Part shown: positions 30,428 to 38,082 of the stretch, one piece after another | Layout: every line of letters begins with the position of its first letter | Position numbering within the stretch: position 1 is the stretch's first letter | Notes under the pieces: model-generated | What the model was told of the DNA's origin: nothing | Databases searched by the model: none | What the model saw: only the letters and a program-made list of their open reading frames with translations | DNA from: a virus | Strand: one strand, 5' to 3' | Virus record (IMG/VR): IMGVR_UViG_3300017739_000018 | Span: 1-50,025 of that record | DNA length: 50,025 nucleotides | Translations under genes and position numbers: made by a program

Positions 30428-31311
30428 TGATTGCTGAAGTTCTAGTTAAGGACTTCTTGCATAAAGCAGTAAGGGGGGAGGTAACACTTCCCCCTTCTGT
30501 CATGGAAGAGTTTGCAAAGGATTGCCGCGAGGCACTTGAAAAACAATTTAACCGCAATTCTGAGTGGCGATTACGTATGTCAGGATTGGGACGACCCATG
30601 TGTCAGCAGATACACGGGCGCGACGGTAAAGATGAGGAGATGGAATACAACTCAATACTGCGGTTTTTAATTGGAGATCTCGTAGAATGTGCCGTGATGG
30701 CGATACTCAAAGGAGCGGGTATCAAAATCATCGAAACACAAGGTAAGTGTGAACTAGAAATCGGTGGAGAAAGTGTGCAGGGCACACTCGATTTAATTAT
30801 GGATGATCCCGTCGATGGGGAGAAAGTGTGGGATGTTAAGTCTGCGTCTCCTTACTCCTTTGCACAGAAGTTTTCAAAAGGATACGACAACATCAAGCAG
30901 GATGATCCGTTTGGTTACGTGATGCAGGGTCATCTATACGCCGAATCAAGGGATCTTAACTTCGGTGGGTGGATTGTAGTGGACAAATCATCAGGAGAGA
31001 TACAGTTTGTGTCTGCCCCGGATGATCAGGCGGACGACAGAGCGGTGTACCTTGAAGAAGCCGCACGTACTGTTGAAGCTCTTATGTCTAATTATTCATA
31101 CAAGAAGCCGCCCATTCCCCCAGAAGATGAATGCTACACCCTAAAGGGTGAGAAGATTTATACCGGAAACAAGATACTCAATAAATCGTGTACTTTCTGT
31201 GGCTACCGTAAGCACTGCTGGCCGAAGGCAGTACAACACCCGAAGGTTACATCTCGAGCTCGGAACAAGCCGCTTGCTTGGTATCACACACTGAAGGTGA
31301 AAGAACTATGA
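30427..31311 (+). CDS. PD-(D/E)XK exonuclease, Cas4/RecB-like
   Basis: A 294-residue nuclease. The active site reads VQGTLDLIMDD (Asp) and VWDVKSASPY (DxK), with an upstream Glu helix (GDLVECAVMAILKGAG). The C-terminus has CTFCGYRKHCW, three clustered Cys plus an earlier Cys (DECYTLKGEK), like the Fe-S cluster of Cas4 and AddB nucleases. It probably processes DNA ends in recombination or host DNA breakdown. It overlaps the next gene by 4 bases. Confidence 0.8.
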   Translation: MIAEVLVKDFLHKAVRGEVTLPPSVMEEFAKDCREALEKQFNRNSEWRLRMSGLGRPMCQQIHGRDGKDEEMEYNSILRFLIGDLVECAVMAILKGAGIKIIETQGKCELEIGGESVQGTLDLIMDDPVDGEKVWDVKSASPYSFAQKFSKGYDNIKQDDPFGYVMQGHLYAESRDLNFGGWIVVDKSSGEIQFVSAPDDQADDRAVYLEEAARTVEALMSNYSYKKPPIPPEDECYTLKGEKIYTGNKILNKSCTFCGYRKHCWPKAVQHPKVTSRARNKPLAWYHTLKVKEL

Positions 31312-31631
31312 AGCCGCAGGAACTTAAAAAAATTGTAGAGTTACAGGGGCGTATCATAAAGTTACGTGAAAGAATTAAGTCAGACGTTGCTAAGCACAAC
31401 GAAATGGTTATCGACCAGCTACGTCCTCTGATGGATGACGTCCTGCACAACACAATATACCAACATGAAACTACGCTGTATAAACGTGGACGTGTGTTTT
31501 CACAGCTTGAGTGCGGAGAGCACGGTCTCGGCGTTAAGGCAGAAGGATTGGCGACACTACGTAAACTGGAGATAAAAGATGCCCCTTCTGATGACAAAGA
31601 AAGTGGACCGTCAGCTACTTTACCTGAATGA
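31308..31631 (+). CDS. Coiled-coil hypothetical protein
   Basis: A 107-residue protein; residues 1-45 are a charged helix (LKKIVELQGRIIKLRERIKS) and the middle has HETTLYKRGRVFSQLECGEH. The ATG overlaps the previous stop (ATGA). No motif is known. It may partner the nuclease next to it, suggested only by coupling. Confidence 0.6.
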   Translation: MKPQELKKIVELQGRIIKLRERIKSDVAKHNEMVIDQLRPLMDDVLHNTIYQHETTLYKRGRVFSQLECGEHGLGVKAEGLATLRKLEIKDAPSDDKESGPSATLPE

Positions 31632-31950
31632 AAGAGCCTACGCAGTCTACATCGAAGCCGCTGACAAACGAGGCGGTGATCCGTGGGTAAGGTGGGCACG
31701 TAACTTTGATCGTTGTTTGCCGCTGACTATGTGGCAACACTTTGGTCAACCTTTAGGGCACGAAACATTTGAACGGGATGGTAAAAAAGCTACGGATGAA
31801 TTAATACGTATCGCGAATACATTACGGCAGGGTCGTGTCGTAGTTTTCCCCGGCGATGAGTATACTCACGCACTTCAACAAATAGAGAGTACAACTCCCA
31901 AATTGCAAGAAAGAATTTTTCAATCAATACAGGGGTTTATTAATTTATGA
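31579..31950 (+). CDS. Hypothetical protein, 123 residues
   Basis: Starts MPLLMTKKVDRQLLYLNERA at ATG 31579 with GGAG 7 bases upstream, inside the previous gene (53-base overlap). Helical, with ADKRGGDPWVRWARNFDRCL and RIANTLRQGRVVVFPGDEYT. It precedes the endonuclease I gene with a 4-base overlap. Function unknown. Confidence 0.6.
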   Translation: MPLLMTKKVDRQLLYLNERAYAVYIEAADKRGGDPWVRWARNFDRCLPLTMWQHFGQPLGHETFERDGKKATDELIRIANTLRQGRVVVFPGDEYTHALQQIESTTPKLQERIFQSIQGFINL

Positions 31951-32333
31951 GTAGGCCACAAAGACATAAGTTTCGGTCTGACTACGAATTGGGTGTCGCA
32001 AAATTTTTGGCGGAACGTGGTGTAAAATATGAGTACGAGGCACATAAGCTTGTATATTACCCTAAGCCAAAGACTTATGTTCCTGACTTTTATTTGCCCG
32101 ACTCTAACATTTATATTGAGGCTAAAGGGTTTTTTAGTCCTGCGGATAGGCAAAAGATGTTGCTTGTAATTAAAAACAACCCCCTTCTTGACATTCGGAT
32201 GCTTTTCTTGAGAGCATCGAACAAGCTTAACCGTTCTAGTAAAACTACTTACGGTAAATGGTGTGATCGGCATAGTATTATTTGGGCGGATGGGCAGATA
32301 CCACTGGAGTGGTTGGAGAAAAAACATGACTGA
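31947..32333 (+). CDS. T7-like endonuclease I (junction resolvase)
   Basis: A 128-residue enzyme matching phage endonuclease I: FRSDYELGVAKFLAERGVKY with the catalytic Glu, YVPDFYLPDSNIYIEAKGFF with Asp and the Glu-Ala-Lys of the PD-(D/E)XK site, then DRQKMLLVIKNNPLLDIRML and SSKTTYGKWCDRHSIIWADG. It would resolve branched DNA before packaging and help degrade host DNA. The length is close to the T7 enzyme. It overlaps both neighbours. Confidence 0.93.
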   Translation: MSRPQRHKFRSDYELGVAKFLAERGVKYEYEAHKLVYYPKPKTYVPDFYLPDSNIYIEAKGFFSPADRQKMLLVIKNNPLLDIRMLFLRASNKLNRSSKTTYGKWCDRHSIIWADGQIPLEWLEKKHD

Positions 32334-32712
32334 TTTGATATTAGATGAAGAAAAATTAATGGCCCTTGAACAAGCGGGAATGCTCAAAGGACGTTACTAC
32401 ATTGTATTGGAGCCTGTAGAAGATGAAAGTGAAGACGAAGATGGCTTTGCTATACGTGCGTATGCAACTAAAGAGTTTAGAGGTGAGAATGAAGATGGCA
32501 GTTATGTGGACCCAACTTATGTCATTCTTCAAGGGTTACTGGGTGCAGTACACGAGAACTTCGACGATGTATACGAAATGGGATTGGAAAGGGTTACGCT
32601 TGAAGCGTTGGGTGAAGTCGTTCCAGAAGAAGACTTGAAGGAAGAACACAAGAAAAGAATTAAAGGAATGGAAGGTAACGTTATTAAAGCAGACTTCGGA
32701 ATCTTACAATGA
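32326..32712 (+). CDS. Hypothetical acidic protein, 128 residues
   Basis: Starts MTDLILDEEKLMALEQAGML with GGAG about 8 bases upstream. Acidic, with a beta segment (GRYYIVLEPVEDESEDEDGF) and LLGAVHENFDDVYEMGLERV. It is a common type of phage protein next to endonuclease I, but unnamed. It overlaps the resolvase by 8 bases and the next gene by 4. Confidence 0.6.
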   Translation: MTDLILDEEKLMALEQAGMLKGRYYIVLEPVEDESEDEDGFAIRAYATKEFRGENEDGSYVDPTYVILQGLLGAVHENFDDVYEMGLERVTLEALGEVVPEEDLKEEHKKRIKGMEGNVIKADFGILQ

Positions 32713-32921
32713 GTGACCCTGTTAATCCCGACCACTACAAGACAGAGACACTCGAGGCTATAGAAGTAATGCGAGCTTTTTGTTCAGATGAAGAATTTAC
32801 TGGACATTTACGTTGCACAGCAATAAAATATTTATTGCGGTTGCACAAAAAAGACACCCCTGCAATTAACGCTAGTAAATGCAAGTGGTATATCGAGAGA
32901 CTGATAAAGGAACTGCAATAG
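32709..32921 (+). CDS. DUF3310 protein
   Basis: A 70-residue protein with the family hallmark VNPDHYK near the start, ETLEAIEVMRAF, then CTAIKYLLRLHKKD and CKWYIERLIKEL. DUF3310 proteins are frequent in phages, often near nucleotide metabolism or replication genes; some have been annotated as nucleotide kinases without firm support. Here it directly precedes nrdA. Confidence 0.8.
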   Translation: MSDPVNPDHYKTETLEAIEVMRAFCSDEEFTGHLRCTAIKYLLRLHKKDTPAINASKCKWYIERLIKELQ

Positions 32922-32922
32922 T

Positions 32923-34674
32923 ATGGAAGCAATGTACTGCAACAAAATTGCTATCGATTATTCACGGGATGAAACCTTTTCGGCTCAAGCTTTAAAGCTG
33001 TTAACAGATTATTATATGTTGCCGGACGAATCCAGTCCGCAAGAATCTTTTGCCCGTGCCGCGTTGGCGTACAGTGGAGGTGATAATGCTCTGGCTCAAC
33101 GTATTTATGACTATGCTAGCAACCGCTGGTTTATGTTTGCTTCTCCGGTCTTATCTAACGCACCCCGATACGACGAATCAGTCAAGGGTCTACCTATATC
33201 TTGTTTTCTCACTTATGTTGGTGACAATTTGGATTCCCTTATTGCTCACAACTCTGAAACTGCTTGGCTATCTGTCAAAGGAGGTGGAGTCGGTGGTCAC
33301 TGGTCTGATGTACGCGGTATAAGCGATAAGGCTCCCGGACCTATTCCTTTTATGAAGGTCGTTGATTCAGGTATGACCGCGTGGAAGCAAGGACGTACCC
33401 GTAAAGGATCATACGCCGCTTACCTTGACGTGTCTCACCCAGACATCATCGAGTTTATTAACTTTAAAGTACCCACAGGCGACACGAACAGGAAGTGTTT
33501 TAACCTGTTTAACGCTGTAAACATAACCGACGAATTTATGGAGGCGGTAGAAAATGGAACAGAATGGCAGTTACGAGACCCTCATGACGGAGATGTCAGA
33601 GATTCAATCCCAGCTCGAACTTTGTGGCAAAGAATACTTGAAGCTCGCTTCAGAACTGGCTCACCTTACTTACACTTCATCGACGAATCCAACAGACAGT
33701 TACCAGATTCTCAGAAAGCACTTGGACTCACAATTAACGGGTCTAACTTATGCTCTGAAATCACTCTCCCTACATCTGAAGAACGCACGGCAGTTTGTTG
33801 CCTCAGCTCCGTCAATCTCGAAAAGTACGATGAGTGGAGAGACACCGGAATGGTTGGAGACTTGGTACGATTCTTGGACAACGTCCTTGAATTCTTTATC
33901 AAAAATGCACCAAGAGAACTTTCAAAAGCTGTTTACTCAGCTAGACGTGAAAGGTCCATTGGCTTAGGAGCAATGGGTTGGCATGGATATTTGCAGAAGA
34001 ATAATCTTTCGTGGGAAAGCATTAGCGCAAAGTTTGCGAACCAAAGAATATTTGCCGACATACATGCACAGGCTCACGAGGAAAGTGTACGTCTTGGTAA
34101 AGAGAGGGAAGAGGCACCTGACATGGTTGGTACGGGACGTCGGAACGCTCACCTTCTCGCTATCGCTCCAAACGCTAACTCTTCTATTATCTGTGGGTGT
34201 AGTGCTAGTATTGAGCCTATTAAGTCTAATGCTTATACCCATCGCACTCGTGCTGGGGCTCACCTCGTCAAAAATCCGTACCTCGAGGAGGTCTTAAATG
34301 ATCTTAAAAAAAATGACGAAGAAACATGGAAAAAAATCGTTAATGCTCAAGGGTCTGTTCGGGATTTGGAGTTCCTGTCGGAAGAACAGAGGGATGTTTT
34401 TAAAACTGCGTATGAAATCGATCAAGGAGCGGTGGTCGAACACGCAGGAGACCGACAGCCATACATCTGTCAGGCTCAGTCCGTTAATCTTTTCTTCCCA
34501 GCGGGTTCGCCAGCATCTTATGTCAACTCGGTTCACCTTAGGGCGTGGAAATCTAAGCTCAAATCTCTGTACTACCTCCGCACAGATGCGGGAGTTGAGG
34601 CAGATAAGATTGGAGTTGCGGTTGAAAGAGTCGCTTTGCAAGATGCGGAGGAGTGCTTGTCATGTCACGGGTAA
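32923..34674 (+). CDS. nrdA: Class I ribonucleotide reductase, large subunit
   Basis: A 583-residue catalytic subunit that reduces ribonucleotides for phage DNA synthesis. Seen are PISCFLTYV (redox Cys, C94), the active-site loop NGSNLCSEITLP (thiyl Cys and Glu), TAVCCLSSVNL (second redox Cys), LGAMGWHGYL, PNANSS, LYYLRTD (two radical-transfer Tyr) and the C-terminal ECLSCHG pair that takes electrons from thioredoxin or glutaredoxin. There is no N-terminal ATP cone, so feedback by dATP is probably absent. AGGA lies about 10 bases before the ATG. Confidence 0.95.
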   Translation: MEAMYCNKIAIDYSRDETFSAQALKLLTDYYMLPDESSPQESFARAALAYSGGDNALAQRIYDYASNRWFMFASPVLSNAPRYDESVKGLPISCFLTYVGDNLDSLIAHNSETAWLSVKGGGVGGHWSDVRGISDKAPGPIPFMKVVDSGMTAWKQGRTRKGSYAAYLDVSHPDIIEFINFKVPTGDTNRKCFNLFNAVNITDEFMEAVENGTEWQLRDPHDGDVRDSIPARTLWQRILEARFRTGSPYLHFIDESNRQLPDSQKALGLTINGSNLCSEITLPTSEERTAVCCLSSVNLEKYDEWRDTGMVGDLVRFLDNVLEFFIKNAPRELSKAVYSARRERSIGLGAMGWHGYLQKNNLSWESISAKFANQRIFADIHAQAHEESVRLGKEREEAPDMVGTGRRNAHLLAIAPNANSSIICGCSASIEPIKSNAYTHRTRAGAHLVKNPYLEEVLNDLKKNDEETWKKIVNAQGSVRDLEFLSEEQRDVFKTAYEIDQGAVVEHAGDRQPYICQAQSVNLFFPAGSPASYVNSVHLRAWKSKLKSLYYLRTDAGVEADKIGVAVERVALQDAEECLSCHG

Positions 34675-34677
34675 CTG

Positions 34678-34893
34678 ATGCTTGAGCTAGACAACAAGTG
34701 CAACATCTGTCATTGTGACTTCGATATAGAGACAGAGGGAGGCATACAGGGTTATCTAGGTATCCTCCCATTTAGTCTCTGCCCGATGTGTTTTAGTGGC
34801 CTGATGGATATGTACGATCAACTAAACGGAGACTTAAATGAGCACAAAAGCGGACAAAAGATGGAGGACGATGACGAGAACTCATACAGGTAA
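34678..34893 (+). CDS. Small zinc-ribbon protein
   Basis: A 71-residue protein with CNICHCDFDIETEGGIQGYL and LPFSLCPMCFSGLMDMYDQL: two CxxC pairs that should bind zinc. It follows nrdA after 3 bases. Such small zinc proteins are common in marine phages. Unknown role, perhaps protein or nucleic acid binding. Confidence 0.65.
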   Translation: MLELDNKCNICHCDFDIETEGGIQGYLGILPFSLCPMCFSGLMDMYDQLNGDLNEHKSGQKMEDDDENSYR

Positions 34894-35032
34894 GGGCAAT
34901 GCTCGTCGTCCACAAAACATAAAAAAATACAGAGAAAACTGGAACAGGATATTTGGTGATGAGAAAAATACAGAAGAAAATCTTAAAGATGTACCACCGG
35001 ATTTTGAAAACTTCGGTCAAGAGAAAATTTAG
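34838..35032 (+). CDS. Small basic phage protein, 64 residues
   Basis: MSTKADKRWRTMTRTHTGKG, then NARRPQNIKKYRENWNRIFG, a layout seen in many phages between RNR genes, of unknown function. CGGAG lies 6 bases before the ATG. It overlaps the zinc-ribbon gene by 56 bases. Confidence 0.6.
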   Translation: MSTKADKRWRTMTRTHTGKGNARRPQNIKKYRENWNRIFGDEKNTEENLKDVPPDFENFGQEKI

Positions 35033-35114
35033 CAAGGTTGATGATCTTAATTGGAAGCTATTACAGTTAGAAATTAAGTTGAAACAACTTGACGATAGGG
35101 ACAGCGACTCGTAA
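34959..35114 (+). CDS. 51-residue basic/leucine-rich peptide
   Basis: MRKIQKKILKMYHRILKTSV followed by RKFSKVDDLNWKLLQLEIKL and KQLDDRDSDS. Basic first half, then a Leu heptad helix. ATG 34959 has AGGA about 9-10 bases upstream. It overlaps the previous gene by 74 bases in another frame and its stop overlaps the -10 of promoter D. Moderate support only. Confidence 0.4.
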   Translation: MRKIQKKILKMYHRILKTSVKRKFSKVDDLNWKLLQLEIKLKQLDDRDSDS

Positions 35115-35117
35115 CAT
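35089..35117 (+). promoter_or_regulatory. Sigma70-like promoter D for nrdB
   Basis: TTGACG (35089-35094), 17 bases, TAACAT (35112-35117). The start near 35124 gives a leader of about 95 bases before nrdB with a full terminator inside it. The leader holds a small hairpin ACGG, C, GGA, UUGA, UCC, CCGU at 35145-35163. Confidence 0.6.
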
Positions 35118-35170
35118 AGGAAATGGGATATAGGTTTCTCCCAACGGCGGATTGATCCCCGTCACTTTGT

Positions 35171-35194
35171 GGCCCCTCTCCGGGGCCTTTTTTT
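35171..35194 (+). terminator. Terminator/attenuator before nrdB
   Basis: GGCCCC, TCTCC, GGGGCC stem (35171-35187) and seven T. It lies only 25 bases before the nrdB ATG, downstream of promoter D. It ends the nrdA transcript and, unless bypassed, also that from promoter D, so nrdB expression must use read-through, antitermination or another promoter. Confidence 0.88.
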
Positions 35195-35219
35195 CCAACA
35201 AATAAAACAAGGACTTACG

Positions 35220-36203
35220 ATGTCTTTATTAGAAGAATCAAAGGTGTACAAGCCATTTAAATATCCGTGGGCTGTAGAGTACGCAGTTTCTCATGAAAAA
35301 GTTCACTGGGGAGAGTGGGAGGCAAAACTGCAAGAGGATGTGGCTCAATGGCAGGGCGGCAAGCTCAACGCTCGAGAGAAACACCATATTACTCAAATAC
35401 TTAAATTGTTTACGCAATCAGATGTACAGGTTGGTACAAACTACCTCGAGCACTACATTCCCAAGTTCAAAAACAATGAGATTCGTGCGATGCTTACGTC
35501 TTTTGCGAACAGGGAGTTTGTACACCAGAGAAGCTACGCACTATTAAATGATACGCTTGGGTTACCAGAGTCAGAGTTTTCTGCTTTTCGTGAGTATCAG
35601 GCTATGGCTGACAAAGTCGAGTACATGGCGGATATTGACACGCACAGCGTGTCTGGCACGGCAAAATCTATCGCACGTAGCGTTATGAATGAAGGCATGA
35701 GTCTTTTTAGTGCGTTTGCAATGCTATTAAATTACCAGAGGTTTGGTAAAATGAGAGGCATGTGTGAGATTGTAGAGTGGTCCATCCGCGACGAGTCTAT
35801 GCATTGCGAAGGTATGGTTAAATTATTCCGGGAGTTTTGTGATGAACATCCAAGAATTGTTACAGACGATTTTAAAAAAGATATCTACGATATGTTCCGA
35901 GGTGCGGTCGCACTTGAAGACAAGGTTATCGATAATGCGTACGAAATGGGACAAGTTGAAGGCGTCAGTGCAGAAGAAATTAAACAGTACATTCGATATC
36001 TAGCGGATCGTCGTTTAATTATGCTCGGTTTGAAAGGTAACTGGAAGATTAAAAAGAACCCGCTCTCGTGGCTTGATTGGATTATCAATGGGGCGAGTCA
36101 CAAAAACTTTTTTGAGGGCACTGTGACGGACTACAATGCGAATGGGATGGTAGGTGAATGGGGCTGGCCCAAGACTGTCGAAAAAGTAGAGGAGGCCGCA
36201 TGA
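35220..36203 (+). CDS. nrdB: Class I ribonucleotide reductase, small subunit
   Basis: A 327-residue radical-generating subunit. Metal ligands are visible: QSDVQV (Asp), REFVHQRSY (Glu, His), MNEGMS (Glu), RDESMHCEG (Glu, His). The Tyr seven residues after the Glu in REFVHQRSY is in the place of the E. coli radical Y122, so a tyrosyl-radical enzyme is expected. AAGGA lies 6 bases before ATG 35220. It pairs with nrdA at 32923 but is split from it by three small genes and a terminator, which is unusual and could unbalance the subunits. Confidence 0.95.
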   Translation: MSLLEESKVYKPFKYPWAVEYAVSHEKVHWGEWEAKLQEDVAQWQGGKLNAREKHHITQILKLFTQSDVQVGTNYLEHYIPKFKNNEIRAMLTSFANREFVHQRSYALLNDTLGLPESEFSAFREYQAMADKVEYMADIDTHSVSGTAKSIARSVMNEGMSLFSAFAMLLNYQRFGKMRGMCEIVEWSIRDESMHCEGMVKLFREFCDEHPRIVTDDFKKDIYDMFRGAVALEDKVIDNAYEMGQVEGVSAEEIKQYIRYLADRRLIMLGLKGNWKIKKNPLSWLDWIINGASHKNFFEGTVTDYNANGMVGEWGWPKTVEKVEEAA

Positions 36204-36376
36204 CGGACAGGCAAGTTCAGACAATGTTGGATAGGCTAAAGATACATGCGGATGCCGCACGAACAAATCCCTTGATAGGCGATGCTGAATTGCTTGACTC
36301 AGCACGTAAAATGATCTACGATCTACGGAACAAGTTGAGATTTAGAAAACCGTATGATCGAGATCGTACCAACTAA
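36200..36376 (+). CDS. Small helical protein after nrdB
   Basis: A 58-residue protein (MTDRQVQTMLDRLKIHADAA, DAELLDSARKMIYDLRNKLR) starting inside the nrdB stop (ATGA), with GAGG upstream. Probably a two-helix hairpin. Function unknown. Confidence 0.6.
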   Translation: MTDRQVQTMLDRLKIHADAARTNPLIGDAELLDSARKMIYDLRNKLRFRKPYDRDRTN

Positions 36377-36860
36377 AAAACAAATTGAAGAAGCTAGCTT
36401 TTCTGCTGGTGAAACAATAGGGTTGCAAGGAAGCATTACTCAAGGGGCAGGAAGCCCCGCCGGGGCCCTCGGAGAGATCGTAGTACGAGATCTTTTAGGA
36501 TACAAACAGATTAACACAGCCCACTACGATCTATATACGGATAAAGGCGTTCGCATCGACGTTAAGACTAAACGGTGCACTTCCCCTCCAAAACCTTTCT
36601 ACGAATGCTCGATTACAGCTCATGGCACTAAACAGGAGTGTGATGAGTACATTTTCGTACGTGTGTTAAATAACTTGCAACGTGCGTGGATACTTGGTAG
36701 TATCGCAAAAGATGAATACTTCTCTAAAGCTGTGAGGTACAAAAAGGGCGACAAGGACGAGAGCAATAATTTTACCTTTAAATCGGACTGCTACAATTTA
36801 GCTATAGAGGAATTATGGCCGATTCAAAAGCACAGCTACTCAACTTTACAATCGAGCTAA
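36354..36860 (+). CDS. PD-(D/E)XK nuclease-like protein
   Basis: A 168-residue protein. GALGEIVVRDLLGYKQ holds a Glu helix, followed by YDLYTDKGVRIDVKTKRCTS with the D...DxK pattern of restriction-type nucleases, and YIFVRVLNNLQRAWILGSIA after it. A role in DNA cutting or repair is probable; the substrate is unknown. It overlaps both neighbouring genes. Confidence 0.7.
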   Translation: MIEIVPTKKQIEEASFSAGETIGLQGSITQGAGSPAGALGEIVVRDLLGYKQINTAHYDLYTDKGVRIDVKTKRCTSPPKPFYECSITAHGTKQECDEYIFVRVLNNLQRAWILGSIAKDEYFSKAVRYKKGDKDESNNFTFKSDCYNLAIEELWPIQKHSYSTLQSS

Positions 36861-37024
36861 ATCGTGATGGAAACATTGAATTTAATTTGGACTGCGTTGA
36901 TACAGTGGGAATGGAGCGCATTTTACGCAAGCTTGGCGATCCCGTTTATCCTCATAAGATTGGTAACATTGTGAGGCATTATTTTCGTGTCCTTCAAGAA
37001 AAACTTAAAGAGGAAAGGTCGTAA
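36815..37024 (+). CDS. Hypothetical protein, 69 residues
   Basis: MADSKAQLLNFTIELNRDGN start with GAGG 4 bases upstream, inside the nuclease gene. Mixed structure (NIEFNLDCVDTVGMERILRK, NIVRHYFRVLQEKLKEERS). Stop and next ATG overlap by one base (TAATG). No family is recognised. Confidence 0.6.
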   Translation: MADSKAQLLNFTIELNRDGNIEFNLDCVDTVGMERILRKLGDPVYPHKIGNIVRHYFRVLQEKLKEERS

Positions 37025-37695
37025 TGGCGTACCTGCTTTCTAATATTCCTTATTTTAAATGCTGGGTACGCAAAGAATTTACCGCGAATCATCAAGATTA
37101 CCACGGTGAATATCTTCATGCACTTGCAATCGCTGTAAATACTATAACTGATAGGTCACTTACTTTTCAGGTTGTGTTTACGGGTTGTGAGATTGATCTT
37201 GAAGAGGGTCTTGAAAATGTACACGGAGGTGCAATGTGGGCAAGGATGCCCATTCAAGCTCTGGTTTTTGACATGGAACTGGAGGAGTGGCCCGAAAGAA
37301 TGGAGGATCACTTAGCACAACCTTGGGATTGCGAGTCGCGTAACCATGAAGTTATCGTGATGGACCGAGTTAGTTCAAGTCCTTGGATAGCAAAAATAGA
37401 TGGTGAGTTTTATGAAGCAAGGTATTTGTTTACTGTAGATTACACAGAGAACGATATTGCAGATTCACCAGATCAACACAAACAATCTCATGTCCTGTAC
37501 CTCACAGAAGGGCAGTGGGAAGGAAATGTAGTTGCCTTGCCAAACAACCGGGTTAGAGCTACAAGTCCAGCCTTGTGGAGAACAGGAGAAGGTGCTCCTG
37601 ACTTTGCTCCTAGCCAATATGTTCATTCTGCGGAGGGGGATAGCACGTACACTGATCCCAGCATCACGTTCAATAACCTGTACGCAGAGGAATAA
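37024..37695 (+). CDS. Hypothetical protein, 223 residues
   Basis: Last gene of the rightward operon. MAYLLSNIPYFKCWVRKEFT, GEYLHALAIAVNTITDRSLT and GGAMWARMPIQALVFDMELE are text I associate with conserved phage proteins of unknown function; the C-terminus is WRTGEGAPDFAPSQYVHSAE. Soluble, acidic. Followed by the shared terminator at 37701. Confidence 0.65.
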   Translation: MAYLLSNIPYFKCWVRKEFTANHQDYHGEYLHALAIAVNTITDRSLTFQVVFTGCEIDLEEGLENVHGGAMWARMPIQALVFDMELEEWPERMEDHLAQPWDCESRNHEVIVMDRVSSSPWIAKIDGEFYEARYLFTVDYTENDIADSPDQHKQSHVLYLTEGQWEGNVVALPNNRVRATSPALWRTGEGAPDFAPSQYVHSAEGDSTYTDPSITFNNLYAEE

Positions 37696-37718
37696 AAAAA
37701 GGGGGACCTCAGCCCCCC
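37694..37718. terminator. Bidirectional terminator between convergent operons
   Basis: GGGGGACCTCAGCCCCC (37701-37717) with seven A to its left. On the minus strand it is followed by seven T, a strong stop for the leftward virion operon ending at 37737. On the plus strand the T tract is weak (AAATGTTTT), so it is a poorer stop for the rightward operon. Confidence 0.85.
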
Positions 37719-37736
37719 AAATGTTTTCTTCTTATT

Positions 37737-37955
37737 TTAAGTACTTTGAAGTCCGTATCTATTGGATTTCGTATAATCCAACATTCTCATTCGTGATCGT
37801 CCCTTGGGTTTAGGACTTCTTGCTTGTCCTATACGGTATTTTTCACGAAATGCAGGGGCTACCTGCCCATCAACTTCAGCAGATCCTTGAGCACGGCGTG
37901 GCGTATTTTCGGTTTCATCAATGAGACGAAATACTCTCCCCTCCTGATTACTCAT
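37737..37955 (-). CDS. Small basic protein, 72 residues
   Basis: MSNQEGRVFRLIDETENTPR start, Arg/Gly-rich end (SPKPKGRSRMRMLDYTKSNR). Its ATG overlaps the end of the His/Cys-rich gene by 8 bases. No domain is known. Last gene of the leftward virion block, so it may be a minor virion protein. Confidence 0.55.
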   Translation of the reverse strand: MSNQEGRVFRLIDETENTPRRAQGSAEVDGQVAPAFREKYRIGQARSPKPKGRSRMRMLDYTKSNRYGLQST

Positions 37956-38070
37956 GTTGATCTTCTACTTTCTCTTCTTCTTCATGGTGCTCGTGACAGC
38001 ACTCCCCCTCATGCTCGTGATGCTCACCGTCATGCTCGTGGCAACATGTTCCCTCGTGTTCTTTGTGCAT
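37948..38070 (-). CDS. 40-residue His/Cys/Glu-rich micro-protein
   Basis: MHKEHEGTCCHEHDGEHHEH, then EGECCHEHHEEEEKVEDQHE: two CCHEH motifs about 15 residues apart, 11 His and 4 Cys in 40 residues. A GGAG site lies 9 bases before ATG 38070 and the stop overlaps the next ATG, so it is probably expressed. The composition predicts binding of zinc, nickel or copper. No known family; storage, delivery or sequestration of metal are possible roles. Confidence 0.6.
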   Translation of the reverse strand: MHKEHEGTCCHEHDGEHHEHEGECCHEHHEEEEKVEDQHE

Positions 38071-38082
38071 GGTACTAATCTC

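Noticed and set aside
35038-35068. TTGATG and TACAGT upstream of promoter D
   Set aside because: The spacing is 18 rather than 17 and it lies within a candidate gene; weaker than promoter D, so not called.
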